Shown piece by piece: positions 13,797 to 22,235 of a stretch of DNA of 49,271 bases (its first letter is position 1; each line of letters begins with the position of its first letter). A program made the position numbers and the translations under genes. The stretch is taken from the NCBI GenBank assembly GCA_964447335.1, contig CAYUSA010000019.1:1-49271 (forward strand). The letters run 5' to 3'. The DNA is from HRBIN12 sp964447335 (GTDB taxonomy: Bacteria > Actinomycetota > UBA4738 > HRBIN12). Under the pieces are notes generated by a model, which saw nothing but the letters and a program-made list of their open reading frames with translations, had not been told where the DNA came from and ran no database searches.

Positions 13797-14987
13797 TCAG
13801 GGCTCGGCGGGCGGGCGGTGGTACTCGAAGTGCATGCCGTCCGGTCGCACGAACGTGCCGCCCCAGATGAAGCCCCAGCGCTCGAAGACCTCGACCATCC
13901 GAGGATCCTGGTCCGGCGGGCGACCGAACGGACTGCGCCCCACGTTCAGGTCGATGGCGACCCCCCACGTGTGGTGGCTGATCGCCTGCTCGGGATCGCG
14001 GTTCACGAACCGCCGCGCGTAACACCCGTCGTAGGTCTCGACGGCTCCCCCCAGGCCGAGCTCGAGCAGCTCGCTCGTGGCGCCTCGCAGCTGCGGGAAG
14101 ATCGCCACGTTGCACGTCACGCGGCCGAGGAGCGGCACGTGCTCGGTCGCGATGTGCTCGGCCTCCCACGCCGGATCGATCTCGAGGTAGCCCGGGCGAC
14201 CGGGCGCCGGCCGGGCGGCGAACTCGCCGAACAGCAGCTTGAGCTCGACCGGCGGGAGCACGGCGTCGCCCTCGCGGAAGTACGGGGTCTCGCCGGGGGA
14301 GCGGACCTGCACCGGCACGCCCGCCGGCAGCGCCGAGCGCAGGAGCTTCGCGAGGCGGCGCTCGGTCGGCTCGCCCTCGGGTTGCAAGAGGGCGTAACGG
14401 TCGCGCGTCACCCCGATCGAGCGGCCGAGGGCGCGGTCCACGAGGAGCTCGTGCGCGCCGACGAGCTCGTCGGGCCAGATCGCGGCGATCTGCACGCGCA
14501 CGTCGCCGAAGACGAGGATCGCGCCCGCGTCGAGCCCGCGGAGTCGGGCGCTGCTCTCACCGAGCACGCCGAAGCCGTTCGCGAGGTCCGCGACGACCCC
14601 GCGGTCGGCGGGCGGCACGAACGGCGCGTACTCGAGCGGGTGCACCGCGGCGACCTCGAGCGGGATCGCGAGGCCGCTCGGCGGGTCGTCCACCACGTCC
14701 CCGCCGCTCGAGTAGGACCCCGTGAGCCAGGCCACGTCGCTCTTCACGACGACGGCTCGATGGATGCCCGCGAGGCTCGCGAGGCGCTGCCGGAACCCCT
14801 CGGGGAGCCCTCCCGGTGTCCAGGCGAGGAAGGTGCCCGGCGCGGAGAGCGCGGTGGGCGGCGTCCCGCCGCCGAGCGCCGAGGGCAGCCGAGGCGCCGT
14901 CTCCCCGCGCTGGACGGCGAGCGTGACTCCGGCCCCGGCGAGGAACCCAACCCCGGCGATCGCGAGCGCGAACGCGATCCGTCTCAC
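13797..14987 (-). CDS. Membrane-anchored VanY-like D-Ala-D-Ala carboxypeptidase (peptidase M15)
   Basis: The 396-aa product opens at GTG 14987, overlapping the anti-sigma stop as GTGA, so it is translationally coupled. One N-terminal transmembrane helix (IAFALAIAGVGFLAGAGVTLAV) anchors an exported region of about 370 residues. The last 90 residues carry the M15 zinc-site pattern: SHHTWGVAIDLNVG supplies HxxGxAxD, and GGTFVRPDGMHFEYH the final DxxHxE/H element. The middle region is unassigned. The enzyme would trim peptidoglycan stem peptides, and placement in a sigma/anti-sigma operon suggests cell-envelope stress control. The frame remains open far upstream on the opposite phase of the anti-sigma gene, but that part is a shadow. 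Confidence 0.85.
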   Translation of the reverse strand: MRRIAFALAIAGVGFLAGAGVTLAVQRGETAPRLPSALGGGTPPTALSAPGTFLAWTPGGLPEGFRQRLASLAGIHRAVVVKSDVAWLTGSYSSGGDVVDDPPSGLAIPLEVAAVHPLEYAPFVPPADRGVVADLANGFGVLGESSARLRGLDAGAILVFGDVRVQIAAIWPDELVGAHELLVDRALGRSIGVTRDRYALLQPEGEPTERRLAKLLRSALPAGVPVQVRSPGETPYFREGDAVLPPVELKLLFGEFAARPAPGRPGYLEIDPAWEAEHIATEHVPLLGRVTCNVAIFPQLRGATSELLELGLGGAVETYDGCYARRFVNRDPEQAISHHTWGVAIDLNVGRSPFGRPPDQDPRMVEVFERWGFIWGGTFVRPDGMHFEYHRPPAEP

Positions 14988-16954
14988 GACGTGGGCCCGG
15001 CCGGGAACGGCGTGGGCCCGGCCGAGACCGGCTCGAGCGAGGTCGCCACCGCGAGGAGATCCTCGAGCCCCAGCCCCGGTGCCTCGACGGAGACGTACAG
15101 CCCCGCCTCGAGCCACTCCAGGCGCGCCGCCTCGGGCGTGTAGCGAGCCTGCGTCCCGCGGAGCTCGACCATCTCCTGCTCGGCGGCCGAGGCCGGCGGG
15201 AGCTCCTCGGCGAGCTCGAGATACACGCGCACCGCCGTCCCGCCGAGCGCGACCTCCTGCGCCTGGAAGTAGGTGGTCACGCTCACCCGATCGCCGGCCC
15301 GCACGAGCTCGGCGCTCGCGAGCTCGGAGCCCGGCGGGAGCGCGGTCGGCAGGAGCAGCTCGAACGGCACCGCCGCCTGGGCCTGCTCGAGGGTGACGCG
15401 CTCGACCGTGCCGTCCTGGGTCGAGCGCACGCGCCAGGTCTCGGGCAGGACGAGGCCGGTGACCGGCAGCGAGGACGCGACCAACAGGAGCTCCTCGCGT
15501 GACAGGTTCGTCTCGAGGTACAGGTCGCTCTCGGGCGTGTGGATCGACAGGCGCCGGCCGTGGTCCTCGGTCGCGGGCTCGTAGTAGGCGACGCCGCCCT
15601 CGGGGAGCGCGACCTCCTGCGCGTGCGGTCCGACCGGCCCGAAGAGCGCGTCGCCCTCCCACGAGCGAGACTCGCCGAGCTTCAGCCATCGCAGGCCCTC
15701 GGTGTACGCGACGAGCGAGCCGCCGGCCGAGCCCGCGGGATCCGGCGGCAGGACGACCTCGTAGAGATGCAGGCCCTCGAGCTCGGCCGGCGCGACCGGC
15801 CGGAAGCCGGTCTCGTGCGGCACCGCGTCGAGCGTGACGCTCGTCGCACCCTGGTCGGTCGTCGGCTCGGTCTCGGGGACCAGGAAGGCCGAGTCCAGGG
15901 GCTTCCGCTCGCTCACGGCGAGGGCCTCGACCTCGAACACCGCCTGGCGCGAGGGCTCCTCGGGAAGGCCGAAGCGCAAAGCCCAGTCGTCGCGCTCGCG
16001 GCCGGCGGCGGGGTAGACGGACCACTTGAGCGGCGTCCACCGCTCGGCGTCGAGCCACAGGACGACGCGGTCGTTCGGGAAGAACGGCCGCCACCGCCCG
16101 CCGAGCTGTAGGAACGGGAACAGCGGCGCGGCGCGCTCGAACGGAAGCTCGAGCCGCAGCGCATCGCGACCGAGCACCGTGCCGGTGCCGAGCACCCGCA
16201 CCCCGGCCTCGGCCGAGAGCGTCTTCACCGGCAGGACGAGGTCGGTCGGGGCCGGCGCGACCGAGGAGAACGGCGTGCGGTTCGTGACGAGCGTCTCCCT
16301 CGGCGGGCACCCGGTCGTCGGGCAGGGCGCCGGACCGCGGGCGTACCAGGTCGAGCCGTCGACCACGAGTCGCAGGTCCGTCGGCGTGAAGGCGTCCGAG
16401 GGGTAGACCGTGTGATCGGTGACGTCGAGGCGGAAGCGCTCGGGGGCCTGGAACCAGATCTCCATCGAGAGCTCGCGCAGGGGGACGTCGGGCGCGAGGT
16501 TCCGCTCGAGGATCGAGTAGCTCGCGCGGTAGGCGTCCAGATGCGCCGCCGCGGCGGCGACGCCGGCGGTCACGTCGCCCGCGGTGGCCGACTCCTGCCG
16601 GGCCCACGGTCCGCCGACGGCGAGCGACCCGACGAGCGCGCCGACCACGGCCGCGGCGATCGCCGGCGCGAGGCGGGGGAGCAGAGGCCGCCGAGGCCGC
16701 AGCTCGCGGACCGTTCGCACGCCGGCCGGCCGCGGCTCCATCCGCACGGCGGCCATGATCGGCTCGACGAGGTCCGGCACGGCCGGTGCGAGCCCGATCC
16801 GCGCCTGCTCGCGCAGGCGGTAGGCGCCGGCCTCGAAGGCTCGACACGCGGCGCATGTCTGGAGGTGACCCTCGAGCGCGTGCGCTACGTGGCGCGAGAG
16901 GCGCTCGCCGTCCATGCGCTCGGACAGGGCCCGGCGGACGCGGTCACAGTTCAC
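14984..16954 (-). CDS. Zinc-finger anti-sigma factor with a very large extracytoplasmic domain
   Basis: The 656-aa protein begins at GTG 16954, 6 nt after GAGGAGG and overlapping the sigma gene. ATG 16960 is too close to that site. Residues about 20-45 hold the zf-HC2/ZAS motif (HVAHALEGHLQTCAACRAFE). One membrane helix (APAIAAAVVGALVGSLAVGG) lies near residue 115. The remaining 530 residues are predicted outside the cell and include RseB/MucB-like outer beta stretches (LRELSMEIWFQAPERFRLDV, STWYARGP). Ordinary anti-sigmas are 80-250 aa, so this is unusually long; the exported part may sense lipids or envelope damage. It should hold the ECF sigma factor encoded just upstream. Confidence 0.87.
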   Translation of the reverse strand: MNCDRVRRALSERMDGERLSRHVAHALEGHLQTCAACRAFEAGAYRLREQARIGLAPAVPDLVEPIMAAVRMEPRPAGVRTVRELRPRRPLLPRLAPAIAAAVVGALVGSLAVGGPWARQESATAGDVTAGVAAAAAHLDAYRASYSILERNLAPDVPLRELSMEIWFQAPERFRLDVTDHTVYPSDAFTPTDLRLVVDGSTWYARGPAPCPTTGCPPRETLVTNRTPFSSVAPAPTDLVLPVKTLSAEAGVRVLGTGTVLGRDALRLELPFERAAPLFPFLQLGGRWRPFFPNDRVVLWLDAERWTPLKWSVYPAAGRERDDWALRFGLPEEPSRQAVFEVEALAVSERKPLDSAFLVPETEPTTDQGATSVTLDAVPHETGFRPVAPAELEGLHLYEVVLPPDPAGSAGGSLVAYTEGLRWLKLGESRSWEGDALFGPVGPHAQEVALPEGGVAYYEPATEDHGRRLSIHTPESDLYLETNLSREELLLVASSLPVTGLVLPETWRVRSTQDGTVERVTLEQAQAAVPFELLLPTALPPGSELASAELVRAGDRVSVTTYFQAQEVALGGTAVRVYLELAEELPPASAAEQEMVELRGTQARYTPEAARLEWLEAGLYVSVEAPGLGLEDLLAVATSLEPVSAGPTPFPAGPTS

Positions 16955-17474
16955 CGGCATCCTCCTCGACGGCAAGGGCGCCCATCATCGCGGCGCGGGC
17001 ACGGTGCATCCGGCTCTTCACGGTGCCGACCTTCACGTGCAGGACGTCGGCCGTCTCCTGGTACGACAGGCCGAAGACCTCGATCAGCAGGAACGGCTCA
17101 CGGTGGTCCTCGGAGACCGCGCCGAGCGCCGTCTGGAGCTCGAGACGCGCGATCGGGTCGGTGGGGCCGATGGGGTCGGGGGCGCGCAGGGCCCTCTCCT
17201 CCTGCCCCTTGCGGGCGTGGATGAGGTCGAGCGCGCAGTTGCGCGCGATGCGGAAGAGCCACGAGCTGAACTTCGAGTCGCCCCGGAAGGAGCCGAGGAA
17301 GCGGTAGGCGCGCAGGAACGCCTCTTGCGTGACGTCCTCGGCGAGCGCCCGGTCGCGGGTGTAGGAGTAGGCGAATCGCCACAGGTCGCCCTGGTAGGCG
17401 CGTACGAGGTCCTCGAACGCGCTGAGGTCCCCCTCGCGAGCGCGGATGAGCGTGCGCGGGTCGGGGTCCTGCAC
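16944..17474 (-). CDS. ECF RNA polymerase sigma factor (SigE/RpoE-like)
   Basis: The 176-aa product has sigma region 2 (AFEDLVRAYQGDLWRFAYSYTRDRALAEDVTQEAFLRAY, FSSWLFRIARNCALD) and region 4 (FLLIEVFGLSYQETADVLHV, VGTVKSRMHRARA). GTG 17474 is preferred: AGAGGG lies 6-7 nt upstream and the TAGGCT -10 box at 17505-17510 would start transcription near 17498. TTG 17501 gives nine more residues but no good ribosome site. The 3' end overlaps the anti-sigma start by 11 nt, coupling synthesis of the pair. The sigma factor probably autoregulates and controls the downstream VanY-like peptidase. Confidence 0.93.
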   Translation of the reverse strand: MQDPDPRTLIRAREGDLSAFEDLVRAYQGDLWRFAYSYTRDRALAEDVTQEAFLRAYRFLGSFRGDSKFSSWLFRIARNCALDLIHARKGQEERALRAPDPIGPTDPIARLELQTALGAVSEDHREPFLLIEVFGLSYQETADVLHVKVGTVKSRMHRARAAMMGALAVEEDAGEL

Positions 17475-17504
17475 CTGGTCCCTCTCGGTCCGGCCGGCCA
17501 AGCA

Positions 17505-17510
17505 AGCCTA
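17505..17510 (-). promoter_or_regulatory. -10 box TAGGCT of the sigma factor operon
   Basis: On the minus strand TAGGCT is followed 7-8 nt later by the likely transcription start and then a 24-nt leader with AGAGGG before GTG 17474. No ECF-type GGAAC -35 motif was recognised. Confidence 0.35.
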
Positions 17511-17562
17511 TCTCTGCTGGTCCGAGCAGATGACCGGCCGAGCGGCCGGTGGGTTCCCGTGC

Positions 17563-17844
17563 CTACTGGGCGCGCGCCGAGGGGTGCTCGAGGCGCTCGG
17601 CGAGGCGCTCGGCGCGCTCCGCCGCCTCTTCCGGCCGGCCGGCGGTCACGGCGCCGGTGATGGCCAGGAGCTCGGCCTCGACCTTGGAGGAGATGCGCCC
17701 GGTCCCGCGGGCCACGAGCGCGTCGAGGCGCTTGATCGCCCGCTCGAGGCGCCGCAGCGGCTGCTGGGGGACCTCGTCGGGAACCTCGCGGAACGAGAGG
17801 CGGTGCTCCCGCCGCCACGCCTCGAGGTCGATGACCCGTCCCAC
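17563..17844 (-). CDS. Small helical protein of unknown function
   Basis: GTG 17844 gives a 93-aa product beginning VGRVIDLEAWRREHRLSFREV. The start is supported by a TACGAT box 7 nt upstream (leaderless pattern) and by the common actinobacterial opening MGRVxDLEAWR. ATG 17874 would add ten residues but has no ribosome site. The protein is charged and helical, with a C-terminal coiled stretch (EEAAERAERLAERLEH). It has no membrane segment and no recognised domain. It lies 53 nt downstream of the sigma-factor promoter region, on the same strand as the sigma operon but transcribed separately. Confidence 0.6.
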   Translation of the reverse strand: MGRVIDLEAWRREHRLSFREVPDEVPQQPLRRLERAIKRLDALVARGTGRISSKVEAELLAITGAVTAGRPEEAAERAERLAERLEHPSARAQ

Positions 17845-17851
17845 GTCTCGA

Positions 17852-17857
17852 ATCGTA
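17852..17857 (-). promoter_or_regulatory. -10 box TACGAT, leaderless start at 17844
   Basis: TACGAT on the minus strand is separated by 7 nt from GTG 17844. The box decides the start codon because no Shine-Dalgarno is present. Confidence 0.45.
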
Positions 17858-18125
17858 GACCGGGGGTCCGACATCCCCGTGGAGGCCGGGCCGATCCGTC
17901 GGTCCGGTCCCCCGAGGGCTCCCGACGCGGTCCCCAACCGGCCGATGCGGCGCTCCGGCGGTCGTCTCCCCCGCGCCGCGGCCAGAACCCACCACCCTGG
18001 CGATGGTTCGCACGAAGGTCGCGGGGTAGTGTTCGCGAACGCGGTGGCGACACCGCCCCCCTCGGACCTCTCCCGGTCTTTCCCTCTGGTCGTCGGCGCT
18101 TCCCCCAGGAACGCGCGGGGTACGG

Positions 18126-19181
18126 ATGGAGATGGCGAGGATCGTGCTCGGGCTCGAGGAGCACGACGTGGCGGAGGAGGTCATGCACTTCCTCGACCGC
18201 ACCGGACGGACCCGCGTCGTGGCGACCGCGTCGGACGATCGGCAGCTCGCGGAGGCCGTGCGGCAGCTCGAGCCCGACGCGGTGGTGGCCTCGACGGGGC
18301 TCGTCGCCGAGCGGCTGGACGGACGTCCGCTCCTCGCGCTCGAGACCGCGGAGTCGGTACGGAGCCTCCGAACGGCGATCCGCGTCGGAGCGGCCGGCTA
18401 CTTCGTGTGGCCGCGCGAGCGCGAGGCGCTGGCGACGGCCGCGGCCCGCGTCCGGCGCCCCGCCGAGATCGGCGCGATCGCGCCGGTGATCGCGGTCGTC
18501 GGCGCTCGCGGAGGTGTGGGCGCGACGTTCGTGGCCACGCACCTCGCCGCCTCGGTGGCGCGCCGGTCGGTGGACTGCGCGCTCGTCGATCTCGACGTCG
18601 CGTTCGCGGGCGTGAGTGGTCCGCTCGGCGCTCCGGGCGCGGACGTGCCCACGGCGGCCGATCTCGTGACCTTCGGCGAAGACCTCGCGCCGGCGCAGGT
18701 TCGCGAGCTGCTGTGGCGGCACCCCGAGGGGTTCGGCGTACTGCTCTCGCCCGGGCGAGCCGATGCGGACCTGGGTGCGGCGGTCTACGGGCGAGCGATC
18801 GCGGCGCTCGCAAGGACGGTCTCGTTCGTCGTCCTGCACGTGCCGCGCGAGCTGGGCGCGCTCACGCGGACCGCGCTCGCGGCGGCCGATCCGGTGGTGC
18901 TCGTGCTCCAGCTCGACGTCGCGTCGTTCCGCGACGCCCGGCGGGTGCTCGAGGCGTCCGGCGTCGGGGAGCGCGCCGCGTTCGTCGTCAATCGCGCCGC
19001 GCGCGGCGAGGTGACGCCGGCCGACGTGGAGCGGGTGTTCGGGCGCGAGCCGATCGCCGTGATCCCGAGCGACCGGAAGGTGCCGTCCGCGCAGGATTGC
19101 GGCCGGCTCATCGCGCACCGGGGCCGGACCGGCCGCGCGATCGACCGGCTCGCGCTCGAGCTGCTCGGGGGTGCCTCATGA
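18126..19181 (+). CDS. tadZ: TadZ/CpaE-like pilus localisation ATPase homologue with degenerate Walker A
   Basis: The 351-aa protein has a receiver-like N-terminus of about 110 residues and a ParA/MinD-type domain starting at VIAVVGARGGVGATFVATHL. In active members this loop is KGGVGKT; here both lysines are replaced (R and A), so ATP binding may be lost, as in other atypical TadZ proteins. Later ParA-like segments remain (CALVDLDVAFAG, VLHVPRELGALTRTAL, VVNRAARGEV). It is first in a seven-gene tad operon and overlaps tadA by ATGA. TadZ places the Tad secretion machine at the pole or membrane. ATG 18126 follows GGGG; ATG 18132 is equally possible. Confidence 0.87.
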   Translation: MEMARIVLGLEEHDVAEEVMHFLDRTGRTRVVATASDDRQLAEAVRQLEPDAVVASTGLVAERLDGRPLLALETAESVRSLRTAIRVGAAGYFVWPREREALATAAARVRRPAEIGAIAPVIAVVGARGGVGATFVATHLAASVARRSVDCALVDLDVAFAGVSGPLGAPGADVPTAADLVTFGEDLAPAQVRELLWRHPEGFGVLLSPGRADADLGAAVYGRAIAALARTVSFVVLHVPRELGALTRTALAAADPVVLVLQLDVASFRDARRVLEASGVGERAAFVVNRAARGEVTPADVERVFGREPIAVIPSDRKVPSAQDCGRLIAHRGRTGRAIDRLALELLGGAS

Positions 19182-20473
19182 GGCCCGCCGACGCGCTCGC
19201 GGACGTCCGCCGCGGCCTGCACGAGCGCTTGCTCGGCCGCGTGGACGCGCAGGAGCTCGCGCGGATCCCTCGTGCCGAGCGCCGGGTGCGCGTGCGCGAC
19301 GAGGCGCTCGCGATCCTGCGCGACGAGGGGCACATCCTTCCCCAAGGCGCGCTCGCGCGCGTCGTGAACGAGGTTTCGGATGCGGTCGTCGGCTTGGGAC
19401 CGATCGAGTTCCTGCTGAAGGACCCGGACGTCACCGAGGTGATGGTGAACGGGGCCGACGACGTCTACGTGGAGCGGAAGGGGCGGATCGAGAAGGTGGT
19501 GGACCGTCTGTTTGAGGGGGAGGAGGCGGTCCTCCACGTGATCGAGCGTATCGTGGCCCCGCTTGGCCTTCGGGTCGATGGGTCGTCACCCTGGGTGGAC
19601 GCGCGACTGTCGGATGGCAGCCGGGTGCACGCGATCGTTCCGCCCCTTTCGCTCTGCGGTCCCGTGTTGAACGTGCGGAAGTTCTCCGTGGTCGCGCTGA
19701 CGCCGGAGGATCTCGTCGCGACGGGAACGCTCGGGCCACGCATGCTCGGCTTCCTCGCGGCGTGCGTCCGCGGTCGCGCGAACATCGTGGTGTCCGGCGG
19801 CACGAGCTCGGGCAAGACGACGCTGCTCGGGGTGCTCTCCTCGTTCGTGCCGGACGACGAGCGCATCGTCACGATCGAGGACGCGGCCGAGCTTCGCCTC
19901 ACGAAGCCGCACGTGGTCGGACTCGAGGCCCGGCCGGCCAACGTCGAGGGGCGCGGCGAGGTCACCGTCCGCGACCTCGTGCGCAATGCGCTGCGGATGC
20001 GCCCGGATCGGATCGTGGTCGGCGAGGTCCGAGGCGGCGAGGCGCTCGACATGCTCCAGGCGATGAACACGGGGCACGACGGGTCGCTCGCGACCGCGCA
20101 TGCGAACTCGGCGAGGCACCTGCTCTGGCGCCTGGAGACCATGGCGCTGATGTCCGACGTCGTCCTTCCCGTCGAGCACGTGCGCGAGCAGGTCGCGGGC
20201 GCGATCGACGTCGTCGTGCACATGGCTCGACTGCGGGACGGAAGGCGGCTCGTCTTCCAGATCGCGACGGTCGATGGGGTCCGAGACGGCGAACCCATCG
20301 TGACCGAGGTGTTCGGCTTCCAGCCGAGGACGGGACCTCGCGGGACGTTCGTGTGTTCAGGGATCGAGCCCGACCTCGCGCGCACGCTCCGTGGTCGCGG
20401 TGAGGTCGTGCCGGAGGGTCTCTTCGCTCCCGGCCCCGACGACGCGTTCGAGGGGCGGGCCGATGTGGGCTGA
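19178..20473 (+). CDS. tadA: TadA/CpaF type II/IV secretion ATPase
   Basis: The 431-aa hexameric ATPase powers assembly of Flp pili. An N-terminal region with VGLGPIEFLLKDPDVTEVMVNG is followed by the P-loop GGTSSGKTT (207-215), the Asp box IVTIEDAAELRL, Walker B region MRPDRIVVGEVRGGEALDML and the His box GHDGSLATAHANS. All expected motifs are intact. ATG 19178 overlaps the tadZ stop (ATGA), and the stop lies 11 nt inside tadB, so the operon is tightly coupled. Length is normal for CpaF-type proteins. Confidence 0.95.
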   Translation: MRPADALADVRRGLHERLLGRVDAQELARIPRAERRVRVRDEALAILRDEGHILPQGALARVVNEVSDAVVGLGPIEFLLKDPDVTEVMVNGADDVYVERKGRIEKVVDRLFEGEEAVLHVIERIVAPLGLRVDGSSPWVDARLSDGSRVHAIVPPLSLCGPVLNVRKFSVVALTPEDLVATGTLGPRMLGFLAACVRGRANIVVSGGTSSGKTTLLGVLSSFVPDDERIVTIEDAAELRLTKPHVVGLEARPANVEGRGEVTVRDLVRNALRMRPDRIVVGEVRGGEALDMLQAMNTGHDGSLATAHANSARHLLWRLETMALMSDVVLPVEHVREQVAGAIDVVVHMARLRDGRRLVFQIATVDGVRDGEPIVTEVFGFQPRTGPRGTFVCSGIEPDLARTLRGRGEVVPEGLFAPGPDDAFEGRADVG

Positions 20474-21194
20474 GGTCGCGGCCGGAGCGCTCGGCGCCTC
20501 GGCCGTCGGTTTCGTCGACCTCGCCCGTCGGCGCGAGCGTCGGCACGAGGTCCTCGCCGACCTGTGCGACCACGACGAGCCGAAGCGGCGTCGCCGGGGT
20601 CCTGGGCTCCTCGGCGCCCTCCGGGAGTGGCGTCGTCGCCGGTCCTCGAGGCGAGCGGACGTGGTCGCCGGGCAGCTGGCCGACGCGATCTCAGCGATCG
20701 CGGCCGGCTCGCGCTCGGGTATGTCGGTGCCGCAGGCCATCGCGCTCGCCGCCGAGCAGGTGCCCGAGCCGCTCGGCGGCTCCCTGCGCGAGGTCGCCGA
20801 CGCCACGAGCCTCGGCTCCTCGCTCGACGATGCGCTCGAGCGGTGGGTGACCACGATCCCCGTGCCGGACGTGCGGCTCGCCGCGGCCGTGCTCCGCCTG
20901 CACCGGCGGACGGGGGGCGCGCTGCCCGCGGTGCTCGACGGGCTCGCGCGGACGCTCCGCGAGCGCCGGGCGGCCGTGCGCGAGGTGCGCTCGCTCACGG
21001 CGCAGGCGCGCCTGTCCGGCGCCATCCTCGGCCTCTTGCCGATCGGCTTCTTCGGCTTCCTGTGGCTCACCTCTCGCAGGGACATGCTCACCGCGCTCGG
21101 GTCTTCGCTCGGCCGGACGGCGATCGTCATCGGCCTGGTGCTCGAGGCTGCCGCGTTCCTGTGGATCCGACGGCTGCTGCGGGTCGAGCCGTGA
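20463..21194 (+). CDS. tadB: TadB inner-membrane platform protein
   Basis: The 243-aa protein has a short N-terminal helix, a basic linker (PKRRRRGPGLLGALREWRRRR), the type II secretion F domain (VVAGQLADAISAIAAGSRSGMSVPQAIALAA, LREVADATSLGSSLDDALERW) and two C-terminal membrane helices (AILGLLPIGFFGFLWLT and TAIVIGLVLEAAAFLWI). It forms the membrane platform on which TadA acts. ATG 20463 overlaps tadA by 11 nt, and its stop overlaps the tadC start as GTGA. Confidence 0.92.
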   Translation: MWAEVAAGALGASAVGFVDLARRRERRHEVLADLCDHDEPKRRRRGPGLLGALREWRRRRSSRRADVVAGQLADAISAIAAGSRSGMSVPQAIALAAEQVPEPLGGSLREVADATSLGSSLDDALERWVTTIPVPDVRLAAAVLRLHRRTGGALPAVLDGLARTLRERRAAVREVRSLTAQARLSGAILGLLPIGFFGFLWLTSRRDMLTALGSSLGRTAIVIGLVLEAAAFLWIRRLLRVEP

Positions 21195-22024
21195 TCGAGG
21201 CGCTCGCCGCGCCCGCGCTCGCGTCCTCTGCTGCCCTCCTCGCGGTCGCCGCCGCCCGGACCCGACGGGACGACGCCGTGGCCCTCGCGCTCTCGGCGTC
21301 GACCGTGGAACGAGCGCCGCGCGCCGGGATCGCCGTGCGTGTCGGATCGCTCGCGCCGCTCCGGCGGCTCGCGAGACCCGATCGGCTCGCCGCCCTGCTC
21401 AGCGCCGCCGGCTCCGAGCGCTCCGTGGAGCATGCGTCGGGCGTGAAGTGGCTCGCTGCCGCGAGCGGCATCCTCGTGGCGCTCGCCCTCGCGGGGCCCG
21501 GTCTGGCTCTGGTGGCCGGTGTGGTGGGGTACGTGCTGCTGGACCTCGGGCTCTCGCGCGCTGCCCGGCGTCGACGGGCTCGGGCGGACCGCGAGCTCCC
21601 GCTGTTCCTCGACCTCCTCGCCGCCGCGGCGACGGCGGGTCTCACCGGTCAGCTCGCGGTGCGACGGGCGGTCGAGGCCATCGCCGGACCGCTCTCCGAG
21701 GAGCTCGCGACGGCGCTCCATCGCGTGGACCTCGGCGGGCGGTGGAAGGACGAGCTCGAGGCCGCCGCGGCGCGTCTTGCCCTCGGCGACCTCAGGCGGA
21801 CGGTTGCCGTGCTGACGAGGAGCGACGCCATCGGGTCTTCGCTGACCGATGCCCTGTCCGAGATCGCCCGTGAGAGCCGCGAGTCCAGGCGCACCCTCGT
21901 CACCGAGCGCGCCCGCAAGGCGCCCGTGAAGATGCTGTTCCCGCTCGTGTTCCTCGTCCTCCCCGCCTTCCTTCTCCTCACCGTGGTCCCGGTGCTCGTG
22001 ACCACGTTGCAGTCCATCCGCTGA
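21191..22024 (+). CDS. tadC: TadC inner-membrane platform protein
   Basis: The 277-aa product starts at GTG 21191 inside the tadB stop. It has membrane helices near residues 3-20 and 85-115, an F domain (LFLDLLAAAATAGLTGQLAVRRAVEAIAG, GDLRRTVAVLTRSDAIGSSLTDALSEIA) and a final pair of hydrophobic segments (MLFPLVFLVLPAFLLLTVVPVLV). With TadB it forms the platform for pilin extrusion. The last transmembrane segment and helix VPVLVTTLQSIR are typical TadC endings. Confidence 0.92.
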   Translation: MIEALAAPALASSAALLAVAAARTRRDDAVALALSASTVERAPRAGIAVRVGSLAPLRRLARPDRLAALLSAAGSERSVEHASGVKWLAAASGILVALALAGPGLALVAGVVGYVLLDLGLSRAARRRRARADRELPLFLDLLAAAATAGLTGQLAVRRAVEAIAGPLSEELATALHRVDLGGRWKDELEAAAARLALGDLRRTVAVLTRSDAIGSSLTDALSEIARESRESRRTLVTERARKAPVKMLFPLVFLVLPAFLLLTVVPVLVTTLQSIR

Positions 22025-22040
22025 GGAAGGAGGTGAACCG

Positions 22041-22235
22041 GTGCTGCTGTCCTGGTACGTACGTCTGCGCGTTCGCCTGTCGCGGGAAGTGGGGCAGACG
22101 ACCGCGGAGTACGCGCTCGTCATCCTCGCCGCCGCGGCGGTCGCCGTGGTGCTCATCGCCTGGGCGCGCTCGTCGGGCAAGCTCCCAGCGTTCTTCGACA
22201 ACATCATCGATCAGGTCGCGGGCAGTGCGGCGTAG
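22041..22235 (+). CDS. flp: Flp-type (class IVb) prepilin
   Basis: The 64-aa prepilin follows an ideal AAGGAGG and uses GTG 22041. A 17-residue basic leader ends at G18, and the mature pilin begins QTTAEYALVILAAAAVAVVLIAW. Glu at mature position 5 and the adjacent Tyr are the Flp signature, and the hydrophobic helix drives polymerisation. The mature length of about 46 residues is normal for Flp. The prepilin peptidase (TadV) that would cut it is not encoded here. The strongest ribosome site of the operon is in front of this gene, fitting the need for abundant pilin. Confidence 0.93.
   Translation: MLLSWYVRLRVRLSREVGQTTAEYALVILAAAAVAVVLIAWARSSGKLPAFFDNIIDQVAGSAA

Noticed and set aside
14988..16856. 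Upstream 623 codons of a 1019-codon minus frame ending in the VanY-like peptidase
   Set aside because: The upstream part is Arg/Pro/Gly-rich shadow of the anti-sigma gene; the real peptidase starts at GTG 14987.
17549..19177. Upstream half of a 974-codon plus frame ending in tadA
   Set aside because: It is out-of-frame shadow of tadZ and earlier sequence; tadA starts at ATG 19178 in an ATGA overlap.
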